Below are positions 24,904-32,419 of a stretch of DNA of 35,152 nucleotides, piece after piece. Made by a program: the position numbers and the translations under genes. The DNA comes from a bacterium (lineage in GTDB: Bacteria; NPL-UPA2; JAUVJM01). Numbering within the stretch: the stretch's first letter is position 1; every line of letters begins with the position of its first letter. The notes below the pieces were generated by a model. It saw nothing but the letters and a program-made list of their open reading frames with translations, was not told the DNA's origin and did not search any database. Where the stretch lies: positions 1-35,152 of the forward strand of contig JAUWGW010000016.1 in the NCBI GenBank assembly GCA_030606215.1, given 5' to 3'.

Positions 24904-26421
24904 TTAGAACAATGTCAAAAGTTTCCCCAATCCCAAAGACTCCATGTGCCTGGAAATATGCCGTTCCAGCAAGCCAAAGTACTCCTCTTCATTTTTATCA
25001 AGGATTTGCATGAGCCTATCCCGGAATATATACTGGTCATTCTCATCCTTTGCCTGAAGCACAGAACCGTAAGTGATGTGAATTAGCTGACGGGTATTAT
25101 CCTCATCAAAAAGTTCTTCCAGCTCCTCGTCTGCTATCTGGTCCACATCCGGTATTGCTTTCAAATCAGTAGTTACATGGTAAGAAACTCTGTCCTGCTC
25201 AAATCTGCTCAGAGCGAATTTATGTATCTGCCGGTAAAAGTCGGGTACCTTCCTTGCCACTGTCCTTATTGCTTCTAAATACGAAGTGCCCGCTGTCTTT
25301 TCATGAAATAGCCCCTGAGTAACCCTACCGACAACACCAAATATAGAGAATTTGTCACTGCCAGAGTGAATGCTGAGCTTGTAATTACCGTATTGCCGGG
25401 CTATAGCGGTATGCTGTTCTAATACACTGGTAAACTTCTGTATATCGCCGATATAGTCTATGGCTTTCTGGAACTCGCCCACAAATCTGGGTGCCAGGCT
25501 GGTAACCTTTACTCCCTGCTCCTTCAACTGGGTAATAATGAAAAAATGGTCACTGGTTAAAGTGGGCAAGTCAGTCTCATCTATAGAGACCTCAAAGTCA
25601 AAAGGCTTCTCGCCGTGAAGCTGGCTCAGGTGTTTGTACATCTTTATTACCTGCTTTATAGCCTGTAAGTACTTAACGGACGCCCTTTTAATTTCCTCAT
25701 CTTTAAAACTGCTCTGTAAACCTTCGCTTTCGAATGTTCGACCGAGGTAGGTATTTAGTAGAAATTCCTTCTGCTTCCGGTCGTCAAAAAGACCTTCGAA
25801 TGCTGACTCAAGTTCCTCTACAGACATCCCATCCGCCTGATTATTGATGTGGTCCGAAGGGTCAACCGTAAACATGGTAAACCCTGCTTTAAAACAGGTT
25901 TCTATATCCTCAGTAGTCTTGAGATGGTCTGCATCGGCACCGAATGGTCTGGTATAATGTTCCTGAAATATCCCCCAGGCAGCCTCATCCATTACCTGCT
26001 GCGGGGTCCGGCCGGTCCGGGTCATCTCCCTTATTGACTGCTGGGCAAAAACAGGCACGACATTAAATTTACTGGCCGCGCGCACGTGTCCTGGCGTAGC
26101 ATTTCCCAGGCGGTCACCGAGCCCGAAACCAGTTTTATTGCCTACAGCCACAGGCCGTGTAAAAGGGCAGAGCTTCCTTAACGAGGCTGCATTCGGGGAA
26201 GTCAGAGGGCAAACTTTCACCTGATAATCCTCACAAGCGTATTCTTCCCCTTCAAATTTCTCAATGTCCGACTTGACTGTATCCCGCGCTTCAGCTATGA
26301 CCAGGAGTTTCTTCCCACCTTTCTTAATCAGAAAAAGTATAGTCCCCTCTCGCTCGGTCAAAGAATCAGGATAAAACTTATCAAACTTCAACAGAGGCCT
26401 GAATGTCTTATCTATCTCCAT
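24904..26421 (-). CDS. uxaE: tagaturonate/fructuronate epimerase UxaE
   Basis: 505 residues from the ATG at 26421. It epimerises D-tagaturonate to D-fructuronate, joining galacturonate to the glucuronate/mannonate branch. Recognised by the UxaE-family phrase GFGLGDRLGNATPGHV and the later FGADADHLKT, FTMFTVDPSDHINN, VSIDETDLPT and SIHSGSDKFSIFG segments, whose His and Asp residues are likely metal ligands. The frame is open back to 26502, but the promoter at 26440-26468 rules that out. The predicted transcript starts at about 26433, exactly on an in-frame GTG, so the message is either leaderless from that GTG (509 residues) or has a 12-base leader with no ribosome binding site. First gene of the uxaE-Gfo-nagB-nagA unit. 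Confidence 0.85.
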   Translation of the reverse strand: MEIDKTFRPLLKFDKFYPDSLTEREGTILFLIKKGGKKLLVIAEARDTVKSDIEKFEGEEYACEDYQVKVCPLTSPNAASLRKLCPFTRPVAVGNKTGFGLGDRLGNATPGHVRAASKFNVVPVFAQQSIREMTRTGRTPQQVMDEAAWGIFQEHYTRPFGADADHLKTTEDIETCFKAGFTMFTVDPSDHINNQADGMSVEELESAFEGLFDDRKQKEFLLNTYLGRTFESEGLQSSFKDEEIKRASVKYLQAIKQVIKMYKHLSQLHGEKPFDFEVSIDETDLPTLTSDHFFIITQLKEQGVKVTSLAPRFVGEFQKAIDYIGDIQKFTSVLEQHTAIARQYGNYKLSIHSGSDKFSIFGVVGRVTQGLFHEKTAGTSYLEAIRTVARKVPDFYRQIHKFALSRFEQDRVSYHVTTDLKAIPDVDQIADEELEELFDEDNTRQLIHITYGSVLQAKDENDQYIFRDRLMQILDKNEEEYFGLLERHISRHMESLGLGKLLTLF

Positions 26422-26439
26422 TGTATTTTTCACTCCCGA

Positions 26440-26468
26440 ATTATACCCCACGCCATTTAGTCTGTCAA
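26440..26468 (-). promoter_or_regulatory. consensus promoter for uxaE operon
   Basis: On the minus strand a perfect TTGACA (26468-26463) and a perfect TATAAT (26445-26440) are separated by 17 bases. Predicted start of transcription 26433. It is back-to-back with the equally perfect promoter on the other strand. Confidence 0.8.
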
Positions 26469-26493
26469 AGAAAACAGAAAAATCTCGGATCCC

Positions 26494-26507
26494 GTAGAAC
26501 ACTCTAC
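26494..26507. promoter_or_regulatory. inverted repeat between divergent promoters, candidate operator
   Basis: GTAGA, four bases, TCTAC: a perfect 5-bp inverted repeat between the two divergent -35 boxes (26463-26468 and 26518-26523), 10 bp before the plus-strand one. A regulator bound here could control both directions. The arms are short and chance is possible; no regulator gene lies in the window. Confidence 0.3.
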
Positions 26508-26517
26508 TGACTTTTTC

Positions 26518-26545
26518 TTGACAATAGACACCCAGGACATATAAT
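26518..26545 (+). promoter_or_regulatory. consensus promoter for the uxuB-lar-pdxB-gnd operon
   Basis: TTGACA at 26518-26523 and TATAAT at 26540-26545 with a 16-base spacer. Predicted start near 26552, then GGAAGGAGGG at 26574-26583 before the TTG start of the first gene. All seven plus-strand genes to 33835 follow without another clear promoter. Confidence 0.8.
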
Positions 26546-26589
26546 AAAATCTGCGAGTCAGCAAGAAAAGTTGGAAGGAGGGTGAAGAT

Positions 26590-27408
26590 TTGAAGGAATT
26601 ATTTGATTTAGATGGTAAAGTAGCTGTAGTAACCGGGGGAGGGGGTATACTCTGCGGCACGATAGCCAGAGCTCTGGCAAAGCAGGGAGTCTCGGTGGCT
26701 ATTTTAGACCTCAACGAAGAGTCAGCTCAAAAAGTGGCTGAGGAAATTTCTAAAGAAGGAGGGAAAGCAATCGGTCTCAAAACAGATGTTCTTTCCCGCG
26801 AAAGTCTGGAGAAATCCAAATCTATTATTATGAAGGAATTTGGGCATCTGGATATTTTGATAAATGGAGCCGGGGGTAATAAGAAGGAAGCAACCACCTC
26901 TAAAGAACTTGAATTTTTTGACATTCCCCCAGAAGCAATCAGATGGGTCTTTGACCTGAATTTTTTAGGAGTCTTCCTTTCCTCACAGGTCTTTGGGAAA
27001 GCCTTAGCAAAACAAAAGGAAGGAATAATCATCAATATTTCCTCAATGAATGCTCTGCGTCCCCTGACTCGTATTCCTGCCTACTCAGCCGCCAAAGCAG
27101 CAGTTTCCAACTTTACTCAATGGTTAGCCGTGCACATGTGTCAGAATTATTCAACGAAGATTCGGGTTAATGCCATTGCACCGGGTTTCTTCTTGACTGA
27201 ACAGAACCGTTTTCTTCTTACTGATGAGAAAACCGGAGAGCTTACCCCTCGGGGAAAAACTATTATAGAGCACACTCCAATGGGGCGTTTCGGCGCTCCC
27301 GAAGACCTCATCGGCATAATTGCATGGCTGGCATCTCCTTCTGCTCAGTTTGTCCAGGGAACAATAATCCCGGTGGACGGAGGATTCTCTGCTTTCAGTG
27401 GTGTGTAA
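26590..27408 (+). CDS. uxuB: SDR-type D-mannonate oxidoreductase (fructuronate reductase)
   Basis: 272 residues, TTG start seven bases after GGAAGGAGGG. Classical SDR: TGGGGILCG cofactor loop (residues 15-23), LDLNEE, NGAGG, Ser151/152, Tyr165 and Lys169 in YSAAK, and VNAIAPGFF. The C-terminus PVDGGFSAFSGV is typical of the SDR UxuB group of Bacillus and Thermotoga, which reduces fructuronate to D-mannonate with NAD(P)H, unlike the long-chain UxuB of E. coli. UxaE, divergently transcribed next door, makes its substrate. Other sugar-acid SDRs are possible, but the C-terminal match and the neighbour agree. Confidence 0.82.
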   Translation: MKELFDLDGKVAVVTGGGGILCGTIARALAKQGVSVAILDLNEESAQKVAEEISKEGGKAIGLKTDVLSRESLEKSKSIIMKEFGHLDILINGAGGNKKEATTSKELEFFDIPPEAIRWVFDLNFLGVFLSSQVFGKALAKQKEGIIINISSMNALRPLTRIPAYSAAKAAVSNFTQWLAVHMCQNYSTKIRVNAIAPGFFLTEQNRFLLTDEKTGELTPRGKTIIEHTPMGRFGAPEDLIGIIAWLASPSAQFVQGTIIPVDGGFSAFSGV

Positions 27409-27426
27409 TATTAAGGGAGAAAAGAG

Positions 27427-28320
27427 ATGGATGTTAAAGAAGCAGGTCGACCACTTAAAAAACTTAAGCCGGAGCATAACTTCTTTGTCGGTATAGATTC
27501 AGATGGATGCACTTTTGATACTATGGAAATAAAGCATAAGGAATGTTTTATTCCTAATATTATCAAGCACTGGGGTCTCCAGCCCATTTCAAAATATGCA
27601 CGGGAGGCTGCAGAATTTGTCAATCTCTACTCCAGATGGAGAGGGATAAACCGTTTCCCCGCCTTAGTCATGGTCTTTGACCTCCTGCGTGAGAGGGAGG
27701 AAGTGAAAAAAAGGGAAGTAGATATTCCCCGGGCTCCTAAGATTAGAGAATTCATTGATTCCGGTGTGCCTCTTGGGAACCCTGCTTTGAAGGAGGCAGT
27801 GGAGAAAACGGGAGACCCTGAACTCAAAAAAGCCCTGGAGTGGAGTGAAGCAGTGAACCGCACTGTGGCAGACATTGTTAGCGGTGTTCCTCCCTTCCCT
27901 TTTGTCAGAGAGAGCCTGGAAAAACTTTCTACTGCAGCAGACTGTGTCGTTGTCTCTGCTACACCGACAGAAGCTCTCCGAAGAGAATGGCAGGAGCACG
28001 GCATTGCTAAGTATGTAAAAGTGATTGCCGGGCAGGAAATGGGTTCTAAGAAAGAGCACCTGGCACTTGCTTCAGGAGGAAAATATAAATCGGACCACAT
28101 TCTTATGATTGGCGATGCTCCCGGAGACATGAAAGCGGCACAAGCGAATAAGGCTCTCTTCTACCCAATTATACCGGGGCAGGAAGAAAAATCCTGGGAG
28201 AAATTCTACAGTGAATCTCTAAGTGTCTTCCTCTCCCAGAAATATGCCGGCGAACATGAGACAAAGTTGGTAGAAGAATTTATGAAGTATCTCCCGGAAA
28301 AACCACCATGGAAGGGATAG
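27427..28320 (+). CDS. HAD-superfamily hydrolase, sugar-acid operon type
   Basis: 297 residues. HAD motif I is DSDGCTFDT (nucleophile D24, acid D26), motif II SATPTEA, the Lys of motif III near KKEH, and motif IV GDAPGD; a large helical cap lies between about residues 40 and 160. The active site is complete, so a phosphatase acting on a small phosphorylated metabolite is the simplest guess. The long N-terminal part and cap (GLQPISKYAREAAEFVNLYS) are not of a family whose substrate I know. It lies 18 bp after uxuB and overlaps larE by 13 bp, so it is tied to the mannonate/nickel-pincer genes. Confidence 0.8.
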   Translation: MDVKEAGRPLKKLKPEHNFFVGIDSDGCTFDTMEIKHKECFIPNIIKHWGLQPISKYAREAAEFVNLYSRWRGINRFPALVMVFDLLREREEVKKREVDIPRAPKIREFIDSGVPLGNPALKEAVEKTGDPELKKALEWSEAVNRTVADIVSGVPPFPFVRESLEKLSTAADCVVVSATPTEALRREWQEHGIAKYVKVIAGQEMGSKKEHLALASGGKYKSDHILMIGDAPGDMKAAQANKALFYPIIPGQEEKSWEKFYSESLSVFLSQKYAGEHETKLVEEFMKYLPEKPPWKG

Positions 28321-29147
28321 ACACCGAACTTTCAGGAAAATTAGAGCGTCTGGAAAAAATATTGTCTACGATGGGAAGCACACTTGTCGCTTACTCAGGC
28401 GGAGTAGACAGCACATTTTTGCTTAAAGTTTCATCCGATGTGTTAAAGGACAAAACGCTTGCCGTCACTGCAAATTCGGAAATATATCCGCCAGGAGAAC
28501 TTGAAGAAGCTGAAGGAAATGCAAAGATGCTCGGCGTAAGGCATAAGGTTATTGAGACAAATGAATTGGATGATACTTGTTTCACGTCCAATACTCCAGA
28601 AAGATGCTATTACTGTAAGAAGGAGTTATTTTCTAAACTATTTCAATTAGCAAATCAGTTCGACTTAGACCATATCATTGACGGTTCAAATTACGATGAC
28701 CTATATGATTTCCGTCCAGGCATGAAAGCAGCATCCGAGCTTGGTGTAAAAAGTCCCTTAAAGGATGCCATGTTCACGAAAGAGGAGATTAGAATATTAT
28801 CAAAGAAAATGAGTTTGCCTACATGGGATAAACCTTCCAGCCCTTGTTTATCAAGCAGGTTTCCCTATGGCAGCAAAATTACAAAGGAAAAACTCTTAAG
28901 AGTTAAACTTGCAGAGGAATTCCTGTCAAAATTCGGAATAAGACAACTGAGAGTTAGAGACCACGGTGATATAGCGAGAATAGAAATTCTGAAACCGGAT
29001 ATGGGTATACTTCTTAAAGAGGATGTCTCTAAAAAAATTACAGACCGATTTCATGCTCTGGGATATACCTATATCACTCTGGACCTTAAAGGCTACAGAA
29101 CAGGCAGTATGAATGAGTCATTAAAAAGAGAAGATAGAATTGGATAG
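28308..29147 (+). CDS. larE: ATP-dependent sacrificial sulfur transferase LarE
   Basis: 279 residues. It inserts sulfur into the pyridinium dicarboxylate precursor of the nickel-pincer nucleotide (NPN) cofactor. PP-loop SGGVDS at residues 30-35 binds ATP; NSEIYPPGELEEAE, ERCYYCKKEL (C100, C103), DGSNYDD and the SSPCLSSRFPYG segment with C180 are family marks. C180 corresponds to the sulfur-donating cysteine; with C100 and C103 a cluster-bound variant is also conceivable. The start overlaps the HAD gene, and its end overlaps larB by 8 bp. Confidence 0.95.
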   Translation: MEGIDTELSGKLERLEKILSTMGSTLVAYSGGVDSTFLLKVSSDVLKDKTLAVTANSEIYPPGELEEAEGNAKMLGVRHKVIETNELDDTCFTSNTPERCYYCKKELFSKLFQLANQFDLDHIIDGSNYDDLYDFRPGMKAASELGVKSPLKDAMFTKEEIRILSKKMSLPTWDKPSSPCLSSRFPYGSKITKEKLLRVKLAEEFLSKFGIRQLRVRDHGDIARIEILKPDMGILLKEDVSKKITDRFHALGYTYITLDLKGYRTGSMNESLKREDRIG

Positions 29148-29898
29148 GGACAAAATCAGAAAACTTTTGAGCGGCGTTAGAGAGGGGAAAATCGGAGTTG
29201 ATGATGCCTTAAAAATTCTAAGATTCCTTCCCTATGAAGACCTAAATTTCGCCAAGATTGATACTCATAGAACTCTAAGGAAAGGCTTCCCGGAAGTGAT
29301 ACTCGGTAAAGGAAAAAGCACAGAGCAAATAACAAAAATTGCACAAAGGTTTCTATCAAGAAACGAACTTCTCATGATTACGAAAGCAAGTAAGGAAGTT
29401 TATGAAGCAATTATAAAAATGAACAAAAATACCGTTTATTATGAAGCGGCTAAAATAGTACTAACTGGTCAGAAGAGAAAAAAAAGAAACAAGAAAACAA
29501 TTTTAGTTGCCAGCGCAGGAACTTCTGACCTGTCAATTGCTGAAGAGGCAGCAGTCACAGCAGAGATTATGGGAAATGCTGTCGGGAGACTTTATGATGT
29601 CGGTGTTGCGGGAATTCACAGACTCTTTGAGAATAAAGAAAAGTTGTTTAATGCGAATGTCATTATAGTTGTTGCCGGCATGGAAGGAGCCTTATCAAGT
29701 ATAGTCACAGGATTAGTAGACAAACCAGTAATTGCAGTTCCGACCAGCACAGGATATGGGGCTAATTTCAACGGGCTATCTGCTTTATTGACTATGTTAA
29801 ACTGTTGTGCACCAGGTGCAGTAGTTGTAAATATAGATAACGGGTTTGGCGGTGGATACTTTGCCAGTCTCATAAACCAGATGAGTAAAGAAAAATAA
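29140..29898 (+). CDS. larB: nickel-pincer cofactor biosynthesis protein LarB
   Basis: 252 residues from a TTG start inside the end of larE. LarB carboxylates and hydrolyses nicotinic acid adenine dinucleotide, the first step of NPN synthesis. N-terminal part with DTHRTLRKGFPEVILGKGKS, then an AIR-carboxylase-like core: TILVASAGTSDLSIAEEAAV, DVGVAGIHRL, VVAGMEGALSSIVTGLV, PVIAVPTSTGYGA and the end VVNIDNGFGGGY. All are canonical. The nickel-inserting LarC that normally completes the set is not in this operon. Confidence 0.95.
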   Translation: MDRDKIRKLLSGVREGKIGVDDALKILRFLPYEDLNFAKIDTHRTLRKGFPEVILGKGKSTEQITKIAQRFLSRNELLMITKASKEVYEAIIKMNKNTVYYEAAKIVLTGQKRKKRNKKTILVASAGTSDLSIAEEAAVTAEIMGNAVGRLYDVGVAGIHRLFENKEKLFNANVIIVVAGMEGALSSIVTGLVDKPVIAVPTSTGYGANFNGLSALLTMLNCCAPGAVVVNIDNGFGGGYFASLINQMSKEK

Positions 29899-29908
29899 GG
29901 AACAGGCT

Positions 29909-31207
29909 ATGCCGTGGTTTTATGAAGAAGCCAAATCAATTGGGGTTGAGCAAAAAAAGGATTTGATGCAGAGGCTGATAGAGCAAGCGCGGGGGAGAAT
30001 AACAAAAGACATTAAAAAAGTCTTGCTTTTGCCCCCTGACCTTACCCGTTATCATTCAGGAGCAGGCCAGTTGACAGAAATAATTTACAGGCTTCTTCCT
30101 GAGAATTGCAAGGTTGATGTCATCCCCACACTGGGACAGCATGTACCTCACACTGACGAGGAAAATAGATGGATGTTTGGCTCTATTCCATTAAAATGTT
30201 TTCATGTGCACGATTGGCGTAAAGGATGCAAAAAAATAGGTGAGGTTAGTGCAGATTATGTGAAAGAGGTTAGCGAAGGAAAAGCAGATTGGCCTATTCC
30301 GATTGAAATCAATAGGATGGTCGTCGAAAATGATTATGACCTCATCATAAACATAGGCCATGTTGTTCCTCACGAAGTCCTGGGTTTTGCCAACCACAAC
30401 AAGAATTATTTTATTGGATTGGGCGGGAAGGAAACTATCTGCACTTCTCATATGATGGCTGCTTGCTGTGGTATAGAAAATAATTTAGGTCAACTCATCA
30501 CTCCCCTCCGGGCTTGCTATAACAAAGCAGAAGAAGATTATTTAAATGAACTCCCTGACGTTTATGTATTGATTGTTATGGCGAGAAATGAAGAGCAGGA
30601 ACTTGTAACCACAGGTTTGTATGCAGGCGATGACCTGGAAACCTATCTGATAGCTGCTCGTAGAAGCAGGGAACAAAACATCACCATTTTTGACGAGCCG
30701 GTAAAAAAGATTGTTGCCGTTATGCAAGCCGATGAATTTAGAAGTACCTGGGTAGCTAATAAGGCTATCTACCGCACCCGCATGGCTCTGGCGGACAAGG
30801 GTGAGTTATTAATCATTGCCCCGGGGCTGGAACGTTTTGGTGAACAATCCGAAGTTGATGCTTTGATTCGTAAATATGGATATGTGGGAACCCCAACGGT
30901 TATGGAGCAATATAGGAAAAACAATGACTTGCAGGATTTAGCACATGCGGCTGCCCATCTGATTCATGGCTCCAGCGAAAGCCGCTTTACCATAATGTAT
31001 GCTCCCGGCAAACTCACCAGAGAAGAGATCAAAAGTGTCAATTTTGAATATATTGAGCTGAATGATGCTTTAAATCGTTATAACCCCGAGAAAATGTCAG
31101 AGGGTTGGAATACTATGCCTGATGGCGAAGAAGTTTATTTTATAAGTTCTCCCTCAGCAGGATTATGGACATGGAAAAAGAAATTGCAAGATCGATTGAG
31201 GAAATGA
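29909..31207 (+). CDS. larA: LarA-family nickel-pincer racemase/epimerase homologue
   Basis: 432 residues. Member of the lactate racemase (DUF2088/LarA) family that uses the NPN cofactor to move hydride at the alpha carbon of 2-hydroxyacids. Seen: DLTR near residue 44, GQHVPHTDEE with H78 and H81, INIGHVVPHEV with H151 and H155, and GLGGKE with K174, the likely residue that tethers the cofactor, followed by H181. The spacing between the His and Lys differs from lactate racemase (insertion ANHNKNYF), so lactate is not the expected substrate. Known homologues include a D-gluconate 2-epimerase; beside uxuB and gnd, a mannonate/gluconate 2-epimerase is an attractive inference. AAGGA lies 11 bases upstream. 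Confidence 0.85.
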   Translation: MPWFYEEAKSIGVEQKKDLMQRLIEQARGRITKDIKKVLLLPPDLTRYHSGAGQLTEIIYRLLPENCKVDVIPTLGQHVPHTDEENRWMFGSIPLKCFHVHDWRKGCKKIGEVSADYVKEVSEGKADWPIPIEINRMVVENDYDLIINIGHVVPHEVLGFANHNKNYFIGLGGKETICTSHMMAACCGIENNLGQLITPLRACYNKAEEDYLNELPDVYVLIVMARNEEQELVTTGLYAGDDLETYLIAARRSREQNITIFDEPVKKIVAVMQADEFRSTWVANKAIYRTRMALADKGELLIIAPGLERFGEQSEVDALIRKYGYVGTPTVMEQYRKNNDLQDLAHAAAHLIHGSSESRFTIMYAPGKLTREEIKSVNFEYIELNDALNRYNPEKMSEGWNTMPDGEEVYFISSPSAGLWTWKKKLQDRLRK

Positions 31208-31262
31208 ATCCCGTTAAACACTATCATAGACCTGGCGGGGTTAAAAGGAGATGTCTAACGGG

Positions 31263-32408
31263 ATGAAAATTGTTGCTGATGAGAACATACCTTTTGTAAA
31301 GCAAGCTTTTGAAAAGTTAGGAGAGGTCGTTACTTATCCCGGGCGCCACATCAATTCTGCAGCGGTCAAAGAATCCGACATCCTCCTGGTTCGGTCAATA
31401 ACCAGAGTTGACGAACCCCTTCTCAGAGGAAGCAAAATTCGTTTCGTAGCTACAGCAACTATTGGCTGCGACCATATTGACATTGATTATCTAAAAAAAG
31501 AGAGCATTCAATTCGCCAGTGCGGCTGGATGCAATGCTAACTCAGTAGCTGAATATCTTGCAGCCGCTCTCCTAATACTTGCTCGCCGGCATGGATTCTC
31601 TCTTTCGGAGAAAACCATCGGTGTGGTCGGAGTGGGAAATGTTGGTTCCCGGGTAGTAGAAAAGGCAGGTATTCTCAACATGAATACCCTCCAGAACGAC
31701 CCTCCTCTATCACGGAAAACGGGCGAGCTGCATTTCCGCCCCATAGAGGAGATTTTAAAGCAATCGGATATTATAACTCTACACGTGCCCCTGACTTACG
31801 AAGGGCAAGATGCAACCTATCACATGGTTAACGACAGTTTTCTTGAAAAAATGAAGAAGGGGAGTTTCCTTATTAACACTTCTCGTGGGGCAGTGGTGGA
31901 TAATCCCGCTCTGCTTATGTCTTTTAGACAGAATAAGTTAAAGGGCGCTGTGCTTGATGTCTGGGAAGGTGAGCCGGAAATAAATGAGGAACTTCTCAGA
32001 GCAGTTGAACTGGGGACCCCGCACATCGCAGGCTATTCCCTTGACGGTAAGACCAATGCTACAATATTGATTTATCGGGCAGTATGCCATTTTCTGAAGG
32101 TCCCCTGCGACTGGCAACTGCCGGAACTCCCTTCCCCTCCCTGCCCGAAAATTGAAGTCGATGATAGTGGAGAAAACGATGAGAAAATATTAGCTGAAGT
32201 AGTGAAAAAAGCTTATGATTTAGAACGTGATGACAAAGCTCTTAGAGAGGTTCTTGAAATTCCTCAATCTCAGCGGCAAATTTTTTTTGACCAATTAAGG
32301 AGCAAATATCCAGTTCGCCGTGAATTTAACAGTATCGAGGTGAATGTCAAAGGAGCTAATCAAGAACTCAGTCAGAAACTAAAAGCTCTCGGTTTTCGCC
32401 AACGATAA
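31263..32408 (+). CDS. pdxB: erythronate-4-phosphate dehydrogenase-like protein PdxB
   Basis: 381 residues from the ATG at 31263; an ATG at 31251 touches AAAGGAG and leaves no spacer. 2-Hydroxyacid dehydrogenase fold: start [29 protein letters not shown] loop GVGNVG (123-128), catalytic R208 in [10 protein letters not shown]237 and H254 in [11 protein letters not shown]. The C-terminal PdxB dimerisation domain ([14 protein letters not shown]) is present, which separates it from SerA. PdxB makes 2-oxo-3-hydroxy-4-phosphobutanoate for DXP-dependent pyridoxal phosphate synthesis. In this operon it could instead oxidise an aldonate phosphate. Close homology to PdxB outside gamma-proteobacteria is uncommon. 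Confidence 0.85.
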   Translation: MKIVADENIPFVKQAFEKLGEVVTYPGRHINSAAVKESDILLVRSITRVDEPLLRGSKIRFVATATIGCDHIDIDYLKKESIQFASAAGCNANSVAEYLAAALLILARRHGFSLSEKTIGVVGVGNVGSRVVEKAGILNMNTLQNDPPLSRKTGELHFRPIEEILKQSDIITLHVPLTYEGQDATYHMVNDSFLEKMKKGSFLINTSRGAVVDNPALLMSFRQNKLKGAVLDVWEGEPEINEELLRAVELGTPHIAGYSLDGKTNATILIYRAVCHFLKVPCDWQLPELPSPPCPKIEVDDSGENDEKILAEVVKKAYDLERDDKALREVLEIPQSQRQIFFDQLRSKYPVRREFNSIEVNVKGANQELSQKLKALGFRQR

Positions 32409-32419
32409 GGAGATTAATT

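Noticed and set aside
26422-26502. N-terminal extension of UxaE to 26502
   Set aside because: It would begin upstream of a perfect promoter for the same gene.
27627-28130. Minus-strand 167-residue open frame opposite the HAD hydrolase
   Set aside because: Low-complexity Ser/Thr-rich antisense translation; the plus-strand frame holds all HAD motifs.
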